64,000 nucleotides of DNA from an uncultured Bacillus sp. (GTDB taxonomy: Bacteria > Bacillota > Bacilli > Bacillales_B > DSM-18226), in assembly GCF_946478885.1 (NCBI RefSeq), contig NZ_CAMLDX010000002.1, forward strand, positions 1-64,000, read 5' to 3'. A program made the translations under genes and the position numbers. Below are positions 36,452 to 46,078 of the stretch, one piece after another. The notes below the pieces were generated by a model. The model had not been told where the DNA came from. It saw nothing but the letters and a program-made list of their open reading frames with translations, and ran no database searches. The stretch's first letter is position 1, and every line of letters starts with the position of its first letter.

Positions 36452-37270
36452 TTATTTCACATTAAAAAGTTCTTCTTTTTCCAGCAGCACTTCCATTAAC
36501 TGTGCGACTTGTTCATCCGGCTTGCCTTCCAGTCGGTGGCCTCCTTCAAGCTTCGGAGGTGTAAACATCTTTCCGACAACGGTTGGCGAACCTTTAAGAC
36601 CAAGTTTTGAACGTTCAACATCATCTAAATCATTCACAGACCAGATAATGGATTCATATCTTGCAGCCTTCATCATATTGGGTAATGGCGAATATTCTAT
36701 TTGATTAATTTCTTTTTCTACTGTCAGTAAGCACGGCATCTTTACCTGAAGAAGTTCATATCCGTCTGATAGTTTTCTTTTGACGACAACCGTTCTGTCC
36801 GAATCATTAATCTCGCAAACTTCAATTACATTGGTAACGGGCGGTATATTCAATCTTCTAGCGATGCCAGGTCCCACCTGTCCGGTATCTCCGTCAATAG
36901 CATGCTTTCCGCAAATAATCATGTCGATTCTGTTATCTTTTGAAATCTTTTCAAGTCCTTTTGATAGGGCATAACTTGTGGCTAATGTATCAGCCCCTGC
37001 AAACGCACGGTCAGTGATTAAATATCCCTCATCTGCACCAATTTCAATGCTTTTTTTTATCACAGCTGTTGCCTGCGGAGGTCCCATCGATAGTACCGAT
37101 ATCTTCCCTTCTCCGAGCCTCTTTTTCACTCTTACTGCTTCCTGAACAGCATGAGCATCATAAGGATTCAAAATAGCTGGCGCGCTCCGTCGATCCAGCG
37201 TGTTAGTTTTTGGATTAATTTTAATAATTTTTGTATCGGGAACTTGTTTGACGCAGACGACAATATGCAT
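36452..37270 (-). CDS. fixA: FixA, electron transfer flavoprotein beta-type subunit
   Basis: An ETF beta homologue: MHIVVCVKQVPDTKIIKIN at the start, LNPYDAHAVQEAVRVK, LSMGPPQATAVIKKSI, GKHAIDGDTGQVGPGIA. ATG 37270 follows AGGAGGGG; the 32 extra residues of the open frame upstream are not ETF-like. As first gene of fixABCX it starts an operon that should oxidise NADH and drive both quinone reduction and low-potential ferredoxin/flavodoxin reduction. No nitrogenase gene is near. Confidence 0.93.
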   Translation of the reverse strand: MHIVVCVKQVPDTKIIKINPKTNTLDRRSAPAILNPYDAHAVQEAVRVKKRLGEGKISVLSMGPPQATAVIKKSIEIGADEGYLITDRAFAGADTLATSYALSKGLEKISKDNRIDMIICGKHAIDGDTGQVGPGIARRLNIPPVTNVIEVCEINDSDRTVVVKRKLSDGYELLQVKMPCLLTVEKEINQIEYSPLPNMMKAARYESIIWSVNDLDDVERSKLGLKGSPTVVGKMFTPPKLEGGHRLEGKPDEQVAQLMEVLLEKEELFNVK

Positions 37271-37757
37271 GAAATAAACCCCTCCTTCGTTAGTTAAAAA
37301 TGCCATTCTCTTTTTATAATTGTGATGCCTATGAAGAATTTTTGTCTCATCACAAGCATTGGACAAACAGATTTACTAACAAATTCGAAAACTGGAAAAA
37401 TACTACTTGTTGTTATGAAAAATGCATATAGAACTGAAGAATTGAAGATTCTGGTTGAAGGAGTAAATGAAAGTCTGAAATTTATTACATTATATCAAAT
37501 ATTGAATGATTGTCGATATTTTATGCAATAATTATCACATGTTGTTCACAATTCAATACTGCAAGAAGAGTCTTTAGCACCTATTTTCACTTATTTTACT
37601 CTCTCATTATTTTCAAAGCCACTAAAAAGATCGTAAATCTTTTACACAACATAATCCATTTTTAGCATAAATATGATTATAGACAAGAAGGTTCTCCACT
37701 AAGCCAGTTAAGGCTTTAAAATACGCTTGAGAATGAAAGAATAAAGCAGGTGATAAT
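37271..37757. other. Divergent intergenic region fixA / ykuK
   Basis: Nearly 490 bp of AT-rich DNA. A 69-codon plus-strand frame inside (37322-37531) lacks a ribosome binding site and similarity that I recognise. I find no sigma-54 type GG-N10-GC promoter and no hairpin. Confidence 0.4.
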
Positions 37758-38292
37758 ATGAAGGAATCAATTGACCGGCCACTGCTGTTTCATAATTTGC
37801 AAGAAAAGAATATGACGTTTGAAGAAGTTTATGCTCGAATTATTCGTTTTATGAACTTAAATCACAATGGAAATTATCGCTTAATGATTGGTACAGATTC
37901 GCAGGTCCATATAAAATCCACCCTGTTTATAACAGGTATTGTCATTCTAAATGAAGGAAAAGGAGCGTTGGCCTGTATTCACAGAGTTAGTATTCCAAGA
38001 AGAATGGATCGACTGCATGAACGAATTTCATATGAGACGTCTCTGACTGAAGAAATTGTATCTTTATTCACTGAGGAAAAAAACAAAAATGATTGATATT
38101 GTACTTCCATACATATATCAAGGGGCTTCATTCACCATGGAGGGTCATATCGATATCGGTTCAGGCAACCGCAACAAAACAAGAATATATGTTGAAGAAA
38201 TGATCTCCAGAATTGAAGCGATGGGTCTCGAACCAAAAATAAAACCAGAATCTTTTGTAGCCTCAAGCTATGCGAATCGCTTTACAAAATGA
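37758..38292 (+). pseudogene. ykuK: ykuK-like (DUF458, RNase H-like) gene with a frameshift
   Basis: The first frame encodes the N-terminal two thirds of a YkuK-type protein (MTFEEVYARIIRFM, YRLMIGTDSQVH, FITGIVILNEGKGA, ISYETSLTEEIVSLFTEE) and stops at 38096. The C-terminal third (MIDIVLPYIYQGASF, HIDIGSGNRNKTRIYVEEM, IEAMGLEPKIKPESFVASSYANRFTK) continues in the +1 frame. The break is at a run of seven A at about 38079-38085; removing one A restores a full protein of about 170 residues. So this is either a real one-base insertion, a homopolymer sequencing error, or transcription slippage. AGGTGAT precedes the ATG. Confidence 0.85.
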
Positions 38293-38320
38293 GAACAGAT
38301 TTATTATCTCCTTTAAAAGA

Positions 38321-38367
38321 GAAAGCATAATCGATAGGAGAACTCTACAGGATATGATTATGCTTTC
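38321..38367 (-). terminator. Terminator of the acidic lipoprotein gene
   Basis: GAAAGCATAATC pairs perfectly with GATTATGCTTTC, and TCTCTTTT follows on the minus strand. Confidence 0.6.
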
Positions 38368-38399
38368 CCTGTCCTAGTGCAGTCCTATTGAACCGTTTT

Positions 38400-38642
38400 T
38401 TATTGTTGTTCTTTAGCAGCAGGATCTTCTACTGTCCCATCTGTATCCTCAGGAACAGTATCAGTATCTGTTTCATCTATTTCAGTGTTTTCTTCTGTCC
38501 CGTCTTCTGTTTGGGTACTGTCATCTGTTTGATTTTCTTCTGTTTCAGTATCTGTTTCTTGTTCGTTGCTGCAGCCAGCTGCAAAACCAGTAAATAATAA
38601 GGCAGACATAAACAAAACCAACCACTGCTTCCAGTTCTTCAT
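38400..38642 (-). CDS. Small acidic lipoprotein
   Basis: A lipoprotein signal peptide (KNWKQWLVLFMSALLFTGFAAGC, lipobox AAGC) is followed by about 55 residues made almost only of T, E, D, Q and N in TETEEN/TDDST-type repeats. No folded domain is visible. Such proteins are anchored outside the membrane; the function is unknown, perhaps a spacer or cation-binding surface. ATG 38642 follows AAGGAGG. Confidence 0.7.
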   Translation of the reverse strand: MKNWKQWLVLFMSALLFTGFAAGCSNEQETDTETEENQTDDSTQTEDGTEENTEIDETDTDTVPEDTDGTVEDPAAKEQQ

Positions 38643-38800
38643 TTCATTTCCTCCTTGCATTTCTAAATATGTTGCAAGCTTAAGTATACAAACTTTTCAG
38701 AAAATGAAAATCAATTTTTCCATTAATTAACAAATATTAATGGAACGTTTATATAACCTTTACCAAAAAATAAATATTTTTTCATTTAGATAGAACACTC

Positions 38801-40456
38801 TTAATTTACCGTATTATCTGTCTGATAAACAGGCAATGACACAGTGACAATTGTCCCCTTCCCATTCATGCTGTCAATCATCATAGTTCCATGGTGACTC
38901 TCGATGATACTGTAGCAAACCATTAAGCCCAAGCCGGTACCCCGATCCTTAGTCGTAAAAAAAGGCTTGCCTAGCTTTGATAAAAGCTCATGCGGGATGC
39001 CACAGCCTGCATCAATAAATTTGATCTCGATCTGATGATCCCCTCCGATGACCTGAATAATGATTTCACCGCCATCTTCCATTGATTCTATAGCGTTTTT
39101 GACTAGATTTATGAAGACCTGTTTAATCTTATCCTCAATGCCAAAAATATAGCTTTTATTTAATGGCTTTTCACTTAGAAGTTTTATTTTGATCCCGTAA
39201 AGATTAGCCTGGGCACTCATTAATGTCATGATGTTTTCCAATATATCTCCTAAATTAATTGGTTTGAATTCAAGTTTGCTTGGCTTGGCTAATAATAGCA
39301 GTTCACTGACAATAGTATTGATTCTTTCAATTTCAGCAATCATAATATTCATGTATTCTTGATCAGTGTCTATTCTATCGCCTAACAGCTGGGTAAATCC
39401 TTTCAAGCTTGTCAGTGGATTTCTGATTTCATGGGCAATTCCCGCAGCAAGTTCTCCTACTACTGTTAATTTTTCAGACTGCTGCATAAATTCCCTGCTT
39501 CGTTTTAATTCTGTTATGTCACGAATCATTAAATGCAGGGCAGGTTCACCTTGATAAATCAGCGGAATACTTTTGACTTCCACATCAATCACTTCTCCAT
39601 TCAGACAGACGAGGCGGCATTCTAATGTAAATTGCCCTTTATCCCTTTCTTCCTTCAAATTTTCGATTCGCTCATAATCACTTGGATGAATTAGTTTTTT
39701 GATCGGCTGGTTTAGCACTTCCTCTTTGGAATTGGCTTTAAATAACAGGACACCAGTCTGATTGATAAAGGAATATTTTTCATTCTTTTCCTTCTTTACT
39801 AAAATCGCAACAGGCGACTCCTCGGTCAGTTGCCGATATTTTTCTTCGCTTTCTTCTAATTTCACCATGGCAATTTCTTTTTCATCAATTTCCTGTAATA
39901 GTTTTTTATTCGTTAAGATCAGCTCATTTGTTCGTTCTTTCACCAAAGCCTCAAGCTTTTCTTCGTTAATTTGCAGAGTATGATAGGCTTCCGCCAATTC
40001 GTTTGTATATTTCGCAATCGTCTTGGCCTGTTCCTCTACCTTTTTCTTATTTAAATACATGGAAGCCAAGCTTTCCACTTTATACGTTAGGATTAATGCA
40101 TCAAAGGGTTTGATAATATAATCAATAGCACCGACAGAGTAGCCGTGTAATATATTTTCCACTGTTTGGCTTAAGGCCGTAATAAAAATAATGGGAACAT
40201 TTTTGGTTTTTTTTCGTTTGCGGATCATTTTCGCTGTTTCGAATCCATTAATGCCAGGCATCTGCACATCCATAATAATAACGGCAAACTCTTCTTTTAA
40301 AACATACTTTAATGCTTCTTCGCCCGAATATGCTTTTATAAGATTATAGTTTTTAGAAGACAGCACAGCCTCAAGAGCCAATAAATTTTCTTCTCGATCA
40401 TCTACGATTAATATTTTGACAGTTTGATTTTCCATTCTATCCTCACTTCCATTCAT
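38801..40456 (-). CDS. Hybrid sensor kinase: receiver-PAS-HisKA-HATPase
   Basis: Domains in order: receiver (about 10-130, Asp in VIIMDVQMPG), long coiled coil (about 130-205), PAS (about 205-325), HisKA with phospho-acceptor His in AAGIAHEIRNPLTSL (about 345), and HATPase (NAIESM, DAGCGIPHE, KDRGTGLGL). There are no membrane segments, so it is cytosolic. It overlaps the CheR-type gene by 4 nt, or starts at ATG 40435 with a better GAGG site. It likely acts with the large membrane kinase encoded at the start of the same operon. Confidence 0.9.
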   Translation of the reverse strand: MNGSEDRMENQTVKILIVDDREENLLALEAVLSSKNYNLIKAYSGEEALKYVLKEEFAVIIMDVQMPGINGFETAKMIRKRKKTKNVPIIFITALSQTVENILHGYSVGAIDYIIKPFDALILTYKVESLASMYLNKKKVEEQAKTIAKYTNELAEAYHTLQINEEKLEALVKERTNELILTNKKLLQEIDEKEIAMVKLEESEEKYRQLTEESPVAILVKKEKNEKYSFINQTGVLLFKANSKEEVLNQPIKKLIHPSDYERIENLKEERDKGQFTLECRLVCLNGEVIDVEVKSIPLIYQGEPALHLMIRDITELKRSREFMQQSEKLTVVGELAAGIAHEIRNPLTSLKGFTQLLGDRIDTDQEYMNIMIAEIERINTIVSELLLLAKPSKLEFKPINLGDILENIMTLMSAQANLYGIKIKLLSEKPLNKSYIFGIEDKIKQVFINLVKNAIESMEDGGEIIIQVIGGDHQIEIKFIDAGCGIPHELLSKLGKPFFTTKDRGTGLGLMVCYSIIESHHGTMMIDSMNGKGTIVTVSLPVYQTDNTVN

Positions 40457-41313
40457 TGAACCCTTCTGAAAATGTTCTCTTTGTCATCAAAGACGGCATA
40501 ATACTTGTCTTTTTTTGAAAATGAAAGTCCTTCTCGATTTCCCAATGCTAAAAAACCTTTTGAAGATAGACTATTTAAAAATAACTCATGTACTCTTGCC
40601 TGCAGCTCACGATTAAAATAGATTAATACATTTCTGCAAACAATTAAATGAAATTCGTTGAATGATCCATCTGTTACGAGATTATGCTGGGCAAAAATAA
40701 TATTTTTTGCTAGCTCCTCTTGAAAAAGCACCGTCTCTCCTTTTACTGTATAATATTTTGAGAAATCATTGATACCATCTGAGTTTACATAATTGCTGGT
40801 ATATTCTTTCATTTTTTTTAACGGGAACTGTCCTAATTTCGCCAGTTGTATTACCTGATTATTCATATCTGTTGCATAGATTTTCGCTCGATCATATAAG
40901 CCGGTCTCATGGAGCAAGATTGCCATGGAATAGGCCTCCTCACCTGTTGAACAGCCGGCATGCCAGATACGGATATTTGAGAACAGAGATAAGTGATGAA
41001 GGACTTTATGTCTAATAATCTTAAAGAAGGATGGGTCCCTAAACATCTCTGTCACATTTATTGAAAAGTCAAGATAGACCTTTTCCATCATCGACGGTTC
41101 ATGAAGAATTCTGTCAAGTAGACCGGTAATTGTTTCGATTTTATCAGCCTTCATTCGATGCCATATTCTTCGTCTGATCGATGAAAATGCATAATTACGG
41201 AAATCTAAGCCATAGTGGCAGTAAATTCCTTCTAATAATAACTCGATCTCCAATTTTTCTAACTCGCTGCATTGATATAGCTCCAAATCTTGCATTAATG
41301 GATTAAATTTCAT
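40453..41313 (-). CDS. CheR-type protein methyltransferase
   Basis: An SAM-dependent glutamate methyltransferase of the CheR family, with an N-terminal helical domain (GLDFRNYAFSSIRRRIWHRM) and a C-terminal domain with IWHAGCSTGEEAYSMAILL, IYATDMN and FHLIVCRNVLIYF. CheR methylates chemoreceptors. Here no chemotaxis gene is near, and it lies between two histidine kinases, so the target is probably a kinase or its coiled coil. The start follows AGGGGGC. Confidence 0.9.
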   Translation of the reverse strand: MKFNPLMQDLELYQCSELEKLEIELLLEGIYCHYGLDFRNYAFSSIRRRIWHRMKADKIETITGLLDRILHEPSMMEKVYLDFSINVTEMFRDPSFFKIIRHKVLHHLSLFSNIRIWHAGCSTGEEAYSMAILLHETGLYDRAKIYATDMNNQVIQLAKLGQFPLKKMKEYTSNYVNSDGINDFSKYYTVKGETVLFQEELAKNIIFAQHNLVTDGSFNEFHLIVCRNVLIYFNRELQARVHELFLNSLSSKGFLALGNREGLSFSKKDKYYAVFDDKENIFRRVQ

Positions 41314-41322
41314 ACATGCCCC

Positions 41323-44025
41323 CTATTGATAAAGCCATACTTTCAGGAGAGAGAGTAACTGCTCAATATTAACAGGTTTACTAATATAATCAGAAGCACC
41401 GGCATTTATACATTTCTCCCGATCATCCTTCATGGCTTTAGCGGTCAAAGCAATAATGGGAAGTTGTTCAAACACAGATTGTTCTCTAATTTTTTTCATG
41501 GCATCATAGCCATCCATTTCAGGCATCATGATATCCATAAGTACCAGATCAATAAATGGTTTTTCCCGTAATACTTCTAATGCTTCTTTGCCATTCTCCG
41601 CAAAATGAACCTGAATCCCTACGGACTCCAATGTGGTCGTTAAAGCAAATACATTTCGCATATCATCATCAACCAATAGAATATTTTTTCCTGCAAGGAG
41701 ATCTTCCTTTTTGGGATACAAATCTTCCTGGAGATTTTGTCCATTCAGAACATCTAAACCTTCTTCTTGAATGGGATAGATTTCTTCTGTTTCAATCGCT
41801 ATAGCTGCCTCCTTCCTGCTTATCATTTGCCTCCTGTTTAATTCCAGCTTCTCCGGCAGGAAAAAGATAAATTCACTGCCTATTTCTTCCTTACTGCTTA
41901 CTTCAATGAAACCACCAAGCAAATCTACAAGCCCTTTGCAGATAGATAAACCGAGACCTGTTCCGCCATATTTTCGGCTAGTCGTGCCATCTGCCTGTTG
42001 GAATGCTTCAAAAATTAATGCTTGTTTTTCCTTTGCAATTCCGATTCCTGAATCTGCAACAGAGAACGCAATATACTTTTCTGTCTTTTCGTTTAAAGGG
42101 GGTTCTGAACGGTAAACCTTTAAGCGGACACTTCCTTCTTCCGTAAACTTTATGGCGTTTGCAACAAGGTTTTTCAAAATTTGATAGACTTTTTGTTCAT
42201 CTGAAAAGAGTATCGACGGCACATCATCATCAATATTGCTTTCAAAATAAATTTTCTTTTGTTCTGCAATTGGACTAAATTGATTGTCAATCACTGAAAT
42301 GATCCCTCTAATATCTATTTCGCTTATTTGAAAATCGACTTTCCCGGACTCAATTTTAGAAATATCTAATATTTCGTTAATGATATCCAATAAATCCTTG
42401 CCTGAAGAATGGATCGTGTTTGCATATTGGATTTGTTTTTCTGTCAAATTTCCTTCCTTGTTTTCTTCGAGAATTTGTGCCAAAATTAATAAACTATTTA
42501 AAGGGGTTCGTAATTCATGAGACATGTTAGCCAAAAATTCCGATTTGTATTGTGAACTTAAGAGAAGCTGTTGTGTTTTTTCTTCCAAAGCCATTTTCGC
42601 TATTTGTAAATCGGCTGATTTTTGTTCCGCCTGTTTGTATTGTGCTTCTAATTCCTCGTTAATTGTTCTTAATTCCTCCTGCTGCAGCTGTAATTCCTCT
42701 GACTGGCTTTGCAATTCATCATTTAGCGTCTGCGTTTCTTCCAATAAATGATGAACTTGCATTTGTTTTTGAAGCCGGTTTAATATCATGCCAAGCTGGG
42801 CAGCTGATTTTTGCAATAACTCCACATGAAATTGAGTAAATTCATGAATACTTGCTATTTCCAATACAGCCAGTACTCCCTCATTTAATTGAATCGGTAG
42901 AATCAGCAGGGTTCTCGGTTCTGATTCTCCCAAACCTGAGGATATTTTTATATAGTCAGGTGGAATGTCGTCAAGTTCAATAGCTTTTCCATCTAATAAA
43001 CATTGCCCGACAAGTCCTTCCCCTGCTTCAATCCTCCTTCTTGCAAAATGGTCACCATATGAAGCAAGCTGTTCTAAATAGGGAAAGTCATCTTCTCTTT
43101 TCAAGTAGATGACTCCATAGCCAGCATTAACCATTGGGACGAGGGCCCGTATATACTTTTCCCCCAGTCTGTGAATATCTACAACATCTTGAGTAAGAGA
43201 GGAAAGCTGTGCTAATTGAGTTTTCAGCCAGTTTTTTGTTTCAATACTTTCTTTATACAGCCGCTCATTCTTTTCATGCAATTCCAATGCAGTGGCCATT
43301 TGATTATAGGCAATGGCAATTTCCCCAATCTCATCTTTTTTAATAATTTCAATTCGTGGGAGCTGTTCGGAGCCGTTTTCTACACTGTTCATGACATTTT
43401 TCACCCTACGGAGACGAACCGTAATCGAGCGAATTGACCATATGGATAAAATCATGCCCATTAAGATGCCCGCGACGATGGAGACGATTCCTATTTTAAT
43501 GACTAGGTGCAATCGCTCCTCCGTATTTTTCATCGTTTTTTCCATAATGATTTCTTGTTCACCGATTAATTCGGTGGATAATTTAAAGATCGATTCTCTG
43601 CTGCTGATTATCTTATAGATACTCTCTTGATTTAGTTCATTATCTATGCTTTTTACAAGTGACATTCTTTTTATTAGTTCTGCGTATTCTTGAACTTGTC
43701 TTGTTAACGAGGTAAGCTTTTTCCTTTCTGTTTCACTAGAAATTAATTGTTTGAGTATGTCTATGCTTTCATCAATGTTCAATAATCGTTCATCAATTGA
43801 TTTTGCTTCAATATCCTTCTCTGTTGATCCTGTAATTTCGGCTGAGACAAAAAAAGTTTCAACCCGGATAACATGCAGTCTTTTAATCATTTCATAATGC
43901 TGTTTAACCAGTTCATTCATTTCCCGGTTTTGTTTCGTTGGCACACTAATATTCAACAATAATAAAATGGTCATAATGGCGATTATTATCCCAAAACCAA
44001 CATAAAGCCTTGTTGCAAACTTCAT
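41323..44025 (-). CDS. Membrane hybrid histidine kinase: HAMP-GAF-HisKA-HATPase-receiver
   Basis: Two membrane helices (about 7-25 and 180-200) enclose an extracellular helical sensor. Then follow HAMP, GAF (about 280-425), a Q/E-rich coiled coil (ELQSQSEELQLQQEELRTIN), HisKA with MSHELRTPLNSL, HATPase (NLVANAIKFT, DSGIGI, GGTGLGLSI) and a C-terminal receiver (LVLMDIMMPEMDG). It is first gene of a three-gene leftward operon with the CheR-type enzyme and the second kinase. ATG 44025 follows AGGGG. No DNA-binding regulator is adjacent, so the output is unknown. Confidence 0.9.
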   Translation of the reverse strand: MKFATRLYVGFGIIIAIMTILLLLNISVPTKQNREMNELVKQHYEMIKRLHVIRVETFFVSAEITGSTEKDIEAKSIDERLLNIDESIDILKQLISSETERKKLTSLTRQVQEYAELIKRMSLVKSIDNELNQESIYKIISSRESIFKLSTELIGEQEIIMEKTMKNTEERLHLVIKIGIVSIVAGILMGMILSIWSIRSITVRLRRVKNVMNSVENGSEQLPRIEIIKKDEIGEIAIAYNQMATALELHEKNERLYKESIETKNWLKTQLAQLSSLTQDVVDIHRLGEKYIRALVPMVNAGYGVIYLKREDDFPYLEQLASYGDHFARRRIEAGEGLVGQCLLDGKAIELDDIPPDYIKISSGLGESEPRTLLILPIQLNEGVLAVLEIASIHEFTQFHVELLQKSAAQLGMILNRLQKQMQVHHLLEETQTLNDELQSQSEELQLQQEELRTINEELEAQYKQAEQKSADLQIAKMALEEKTQQLLLSSQYKSEFLANMSHELRTPLNSLLILAQILEENKEGNLTEKQIQYANTIHSSGKDLLDIINEILDISKIESGKVDFQISEIDIRGIISVIDNQFSPIAEQKKIYFESNIDDDVPSILFSDEQKVYQILKNLVANAIKFTEEGSVRLKVYRSEPPLNEKTEKYIAFSVADSGIGIAKEKQALIFEAFQQADGTTSRKYGGTGLGLSICKGLVDLLGGFIEVSSKEEIGSEFIFFLPEKLELNRRQMISRKEAAIAIETEEIYPIQEEGLDVLNGQNLQEDLYPKKEDLLAGKNILLVDDDMRNVFALTTTLESVGIQVHFAENGKEALEVLREKPFIDLVLMDIMMPEMDGYDAMKKIREQSVFEQLPIIALTAKAMKDDREKCINAGASDYISKPVNIEQLLSLLKVWLYQ

Positions 44026-44288
44026 ATATTCAACCCCTATATACAAAATCTGATAGTTTATTCTAACGAGTTACATATGCAAACAAGATTTTTCAAATTA
44101 TTTTATTATTATAAATATTCAGACTTAACAGGTTTTAATATAAATCACTCCCCTGCACATGTCAAACAATATCTTCAGGCCGTCCATATAAAATGTGAAA
44201 GACTAAACATACATTATAGAAACATTGATGCACTATTGAATTGGTTGTAATATATGATTAGACTGATTAGAATGCAAGGGTGGATCGG

Positions 44289-45239
44289 ATGGACAACGAA
44301 AATACAGCATATGCAATTCTCCAAGATAGACTTAATGAATTGAAACAAACCTACGGAAAAAACATGGATGCAACATTGGAAGAGTTATTGAGAAATAAAC
44401 AACAAATTATAGCTAACCAAGAGCTATATTATAATGAAAGAAAAGATAAAAAGGACAAAGAACATTATTATCGATCAGTTTTGAAAATAAAAGACAGTCA
44501 ACAAGCTTTCCCCCGATATCATGAATTAGTAAAAAGAACACACAAACAACGCATTCCTTATTTTATCAGCAAGGATCAGTATTTATATACATGGGTTGAT
44601 TTATATCCGGATGGTTCACTTAAAAATATTTATTCAGGCACGGAGCAAGATCCAAAAGTAAGCATTGTCGAAGACTATGAAACCATTCAAAAAAAGCATC
44701 ATGAGTTTCAGAAGCTATTAAAAATTAAAAACCATGAAAATGGATTGAAAGATACGAAAATTCCAAAAATCGATAGAGCTTTCAAATTTAACACAGAACA
44801 TATCGTTCCGCTTTCATGGTATTCTGCAAAAGAACCGATGAAGGGTGATCTGCATCATCTTTTCGCCTGCCAACCGGAATGTAATATTAAACGGTCCAAT
44901 TATCCTTACGCCGACTTTTCCTTTTATATTCCGGAATCGCCTGAAGAGAAAATTCGCAATCGCTGCGGGGTAACTATGGAAGGCCGATTCGAGCCGGAGT
45001 ATGGGAAAGGTACCGTTGCCAGATCCTTCATGTACTTTCTATTACGTTATCCCGGTACTATTCATAAATCATTTATGCATAAAATTGACCGCTCCCTTTT
45101 AATTATGTGGCATCATCAATTTGAAGCAACCCTATATGAAAGACACCGAAATCAAGCCATCTTTATGATACAGGGAAACAGAAATCCATTTATTGATTTT
45201 CCTGAACTTGCAGAAGAACTACTGTCGCCTGATTTGTAA
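44289..45239 (+). CDS. Endonuclease I-like (His-Me finger) protein without signal peptide
   Basis: The central part matches the endonuclease I family: NTEHIVPLSWY (the His-Me finger histidine), then GDLHHLFACQPECNIKRSNYPY. Catalysis would use one metal ion to cut DNA or RNA without sequence preference. The usual bacterial members are secreted, but here the N-terminus (MDNENTAYAILQDRLNELKQ) is hydrophilic and helical with no signal peptide. The enzyme therefore seems to stay inside or to leave by lysis or a non-Sec route. ATG 44289 follows AAGGGTGG. No immunity partner is evident. Confidence 0.75.
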   Translation: MDNENTAYAILQDRLNELKQTYGKNMDATLEELLRNKQQIIANQELYYNERKDKKDKEHYYRSVLKIKDSQQAFPRYHELVKRTHKQRIPYFISKDQYLYTWVDLYPDGSLKNIYSGTEQDPKVSIVEDYETIQKKHHEFQKLLKIKNHENGLKDTKIPKIDRAFKFNTEHIVPLSWYSAKEPMKGDLHHLFACQPECNIKRSNYPYADFSFYIPESPEEKIRNRCGVTMEGRFEPEYGKGTVARSFMYFLLRYPGTIHKSFMHKIDRSLLIMWHHQFEATLYERHRNQAIFMIQGNRNPFIDFPELAEELLSPDL

Positions 45240-45337
45240 GAATTCCCCCAAAAAATTAGGCTGTCATTTTAAAAAGTACCGATCATTTCTGTACAATTAA
45301 AAAACGTGTTCAAGATTATACAGAGAGGGATGATGCA

Positions 45338-46078
45338 ATGGAGATACTCATTTCAATCGAACAAGTCATCAAGAATAATAAACAAGGTCAAACAATTTTA
45401 AATGATATTTCGGCGAAAATTATGGACGGTGAATTAATTACCATTATTGGCCCCTCCGGTTCAGGAAAAAGTACCTTCCTTTCATTAGTGAACCGAATGA
45501 CAGATCCCGATTCGGGTTCCCTTTTTTTTAAAGGAGTTTCATATTCCGAGATAGACGTCCTGCAGCTGAGAAGAAAAATAGGCATAGTTTTTCAACTACC
45601 AACGATGCTGTCTGGCACTGTAAGAGATAATTTGGCAGTTGGTCCCTCCCTGTTTCGTGAACAATTGGGCGAAGCTGAGATCGATAGGCTACTTGATCAA
45701 GTCGGCCTTCCTGCAGGAATCAAGAATCAGGATGCCCGTTCCTTATCAGGTGGCCAGATGCAAAGAATATCCCTTGCCCGAACTTTAGCCAATCGTCCTG
45801 AAATATTATTATTAGATGAAGTGACGTCATCGCTTGATCCACATAGTACTGAAGAAATTGAGAAATTAATCAAAGAAATCCATAAAAATGGTAAAACAAT
45901 TTTGTGGGTTACCCATAATTTAACTCAAGCAAAGAATGCTGGCCAATTTACATGGGTATTTGCCAACGGAAAAATTGTTGAACAAGATCGAACAAAAGAT
46001 TTGTTCGAAGCCCCACGGCATTCTATCACAAGGGATTTTATTGAAGCCTCTTTTGCAAAGGAGGCTTTACATTCATGA
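45338..46078 (+). CDS. fetA: FetA-like ABC transporter ATPase (iron export)
   Basis: A complete ABC ATPase: Walker A GPSGSGKST, signature LSGGQMQRISLARTL, Walker B ILLLDEVTSSLD, switch His in WVTHNL. It pairs with the UPF0014-type permease that starts within its last codons. FetAB (YbbL/YbbM) exports iron and protects against peroxide stress. GAGGGATG precedes the ATG. Confidence 0.87.
   Translation: MEILISIEQVIKNNKQGQTILNDISAKIMDGELITIIGPSGSGKSTFLSLVNRMTDPDSGSLFFKGVSYSEIDVLQLRRKIGIVFQLPTMLSGTVRDNLAVGPSLFREQLGEAEIDRLLDQVGLPAGIKNQDARSLSGGQMQRISLARTLANRPEILLLDEVTSSLDPHSTEEIEKLIKEIHKNGKTILWVTHNLTQAKNAGQFTWVFANGKIVEQDRTKDLFEAPRHSITRDFIEASFAKEALHS

Noticed and set aside
37322..37531. 69-codon plus-strand frame upstream of ykuK
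   Set aside because: No ribosome binding site and no recognisable similarity; it lies in the fixA promoter region.
38079..38098. A AAA AAC slippery heptamer in ykuK as programmed -1 frameshift
   Set aside because: A -1 shift meets TGA within a few codons. The conserved C-terminal part is in the +1 frame, so ordinary -1 frameshifting cannot produce the full protein.
37758..38292. The TGA at the end of the first ykuK half as a selenocysteine codon, suggested by selB in the window
   Set aside because: Reading through in the same frame does not give YkuK-like sequence; the homologous part is in another frame.
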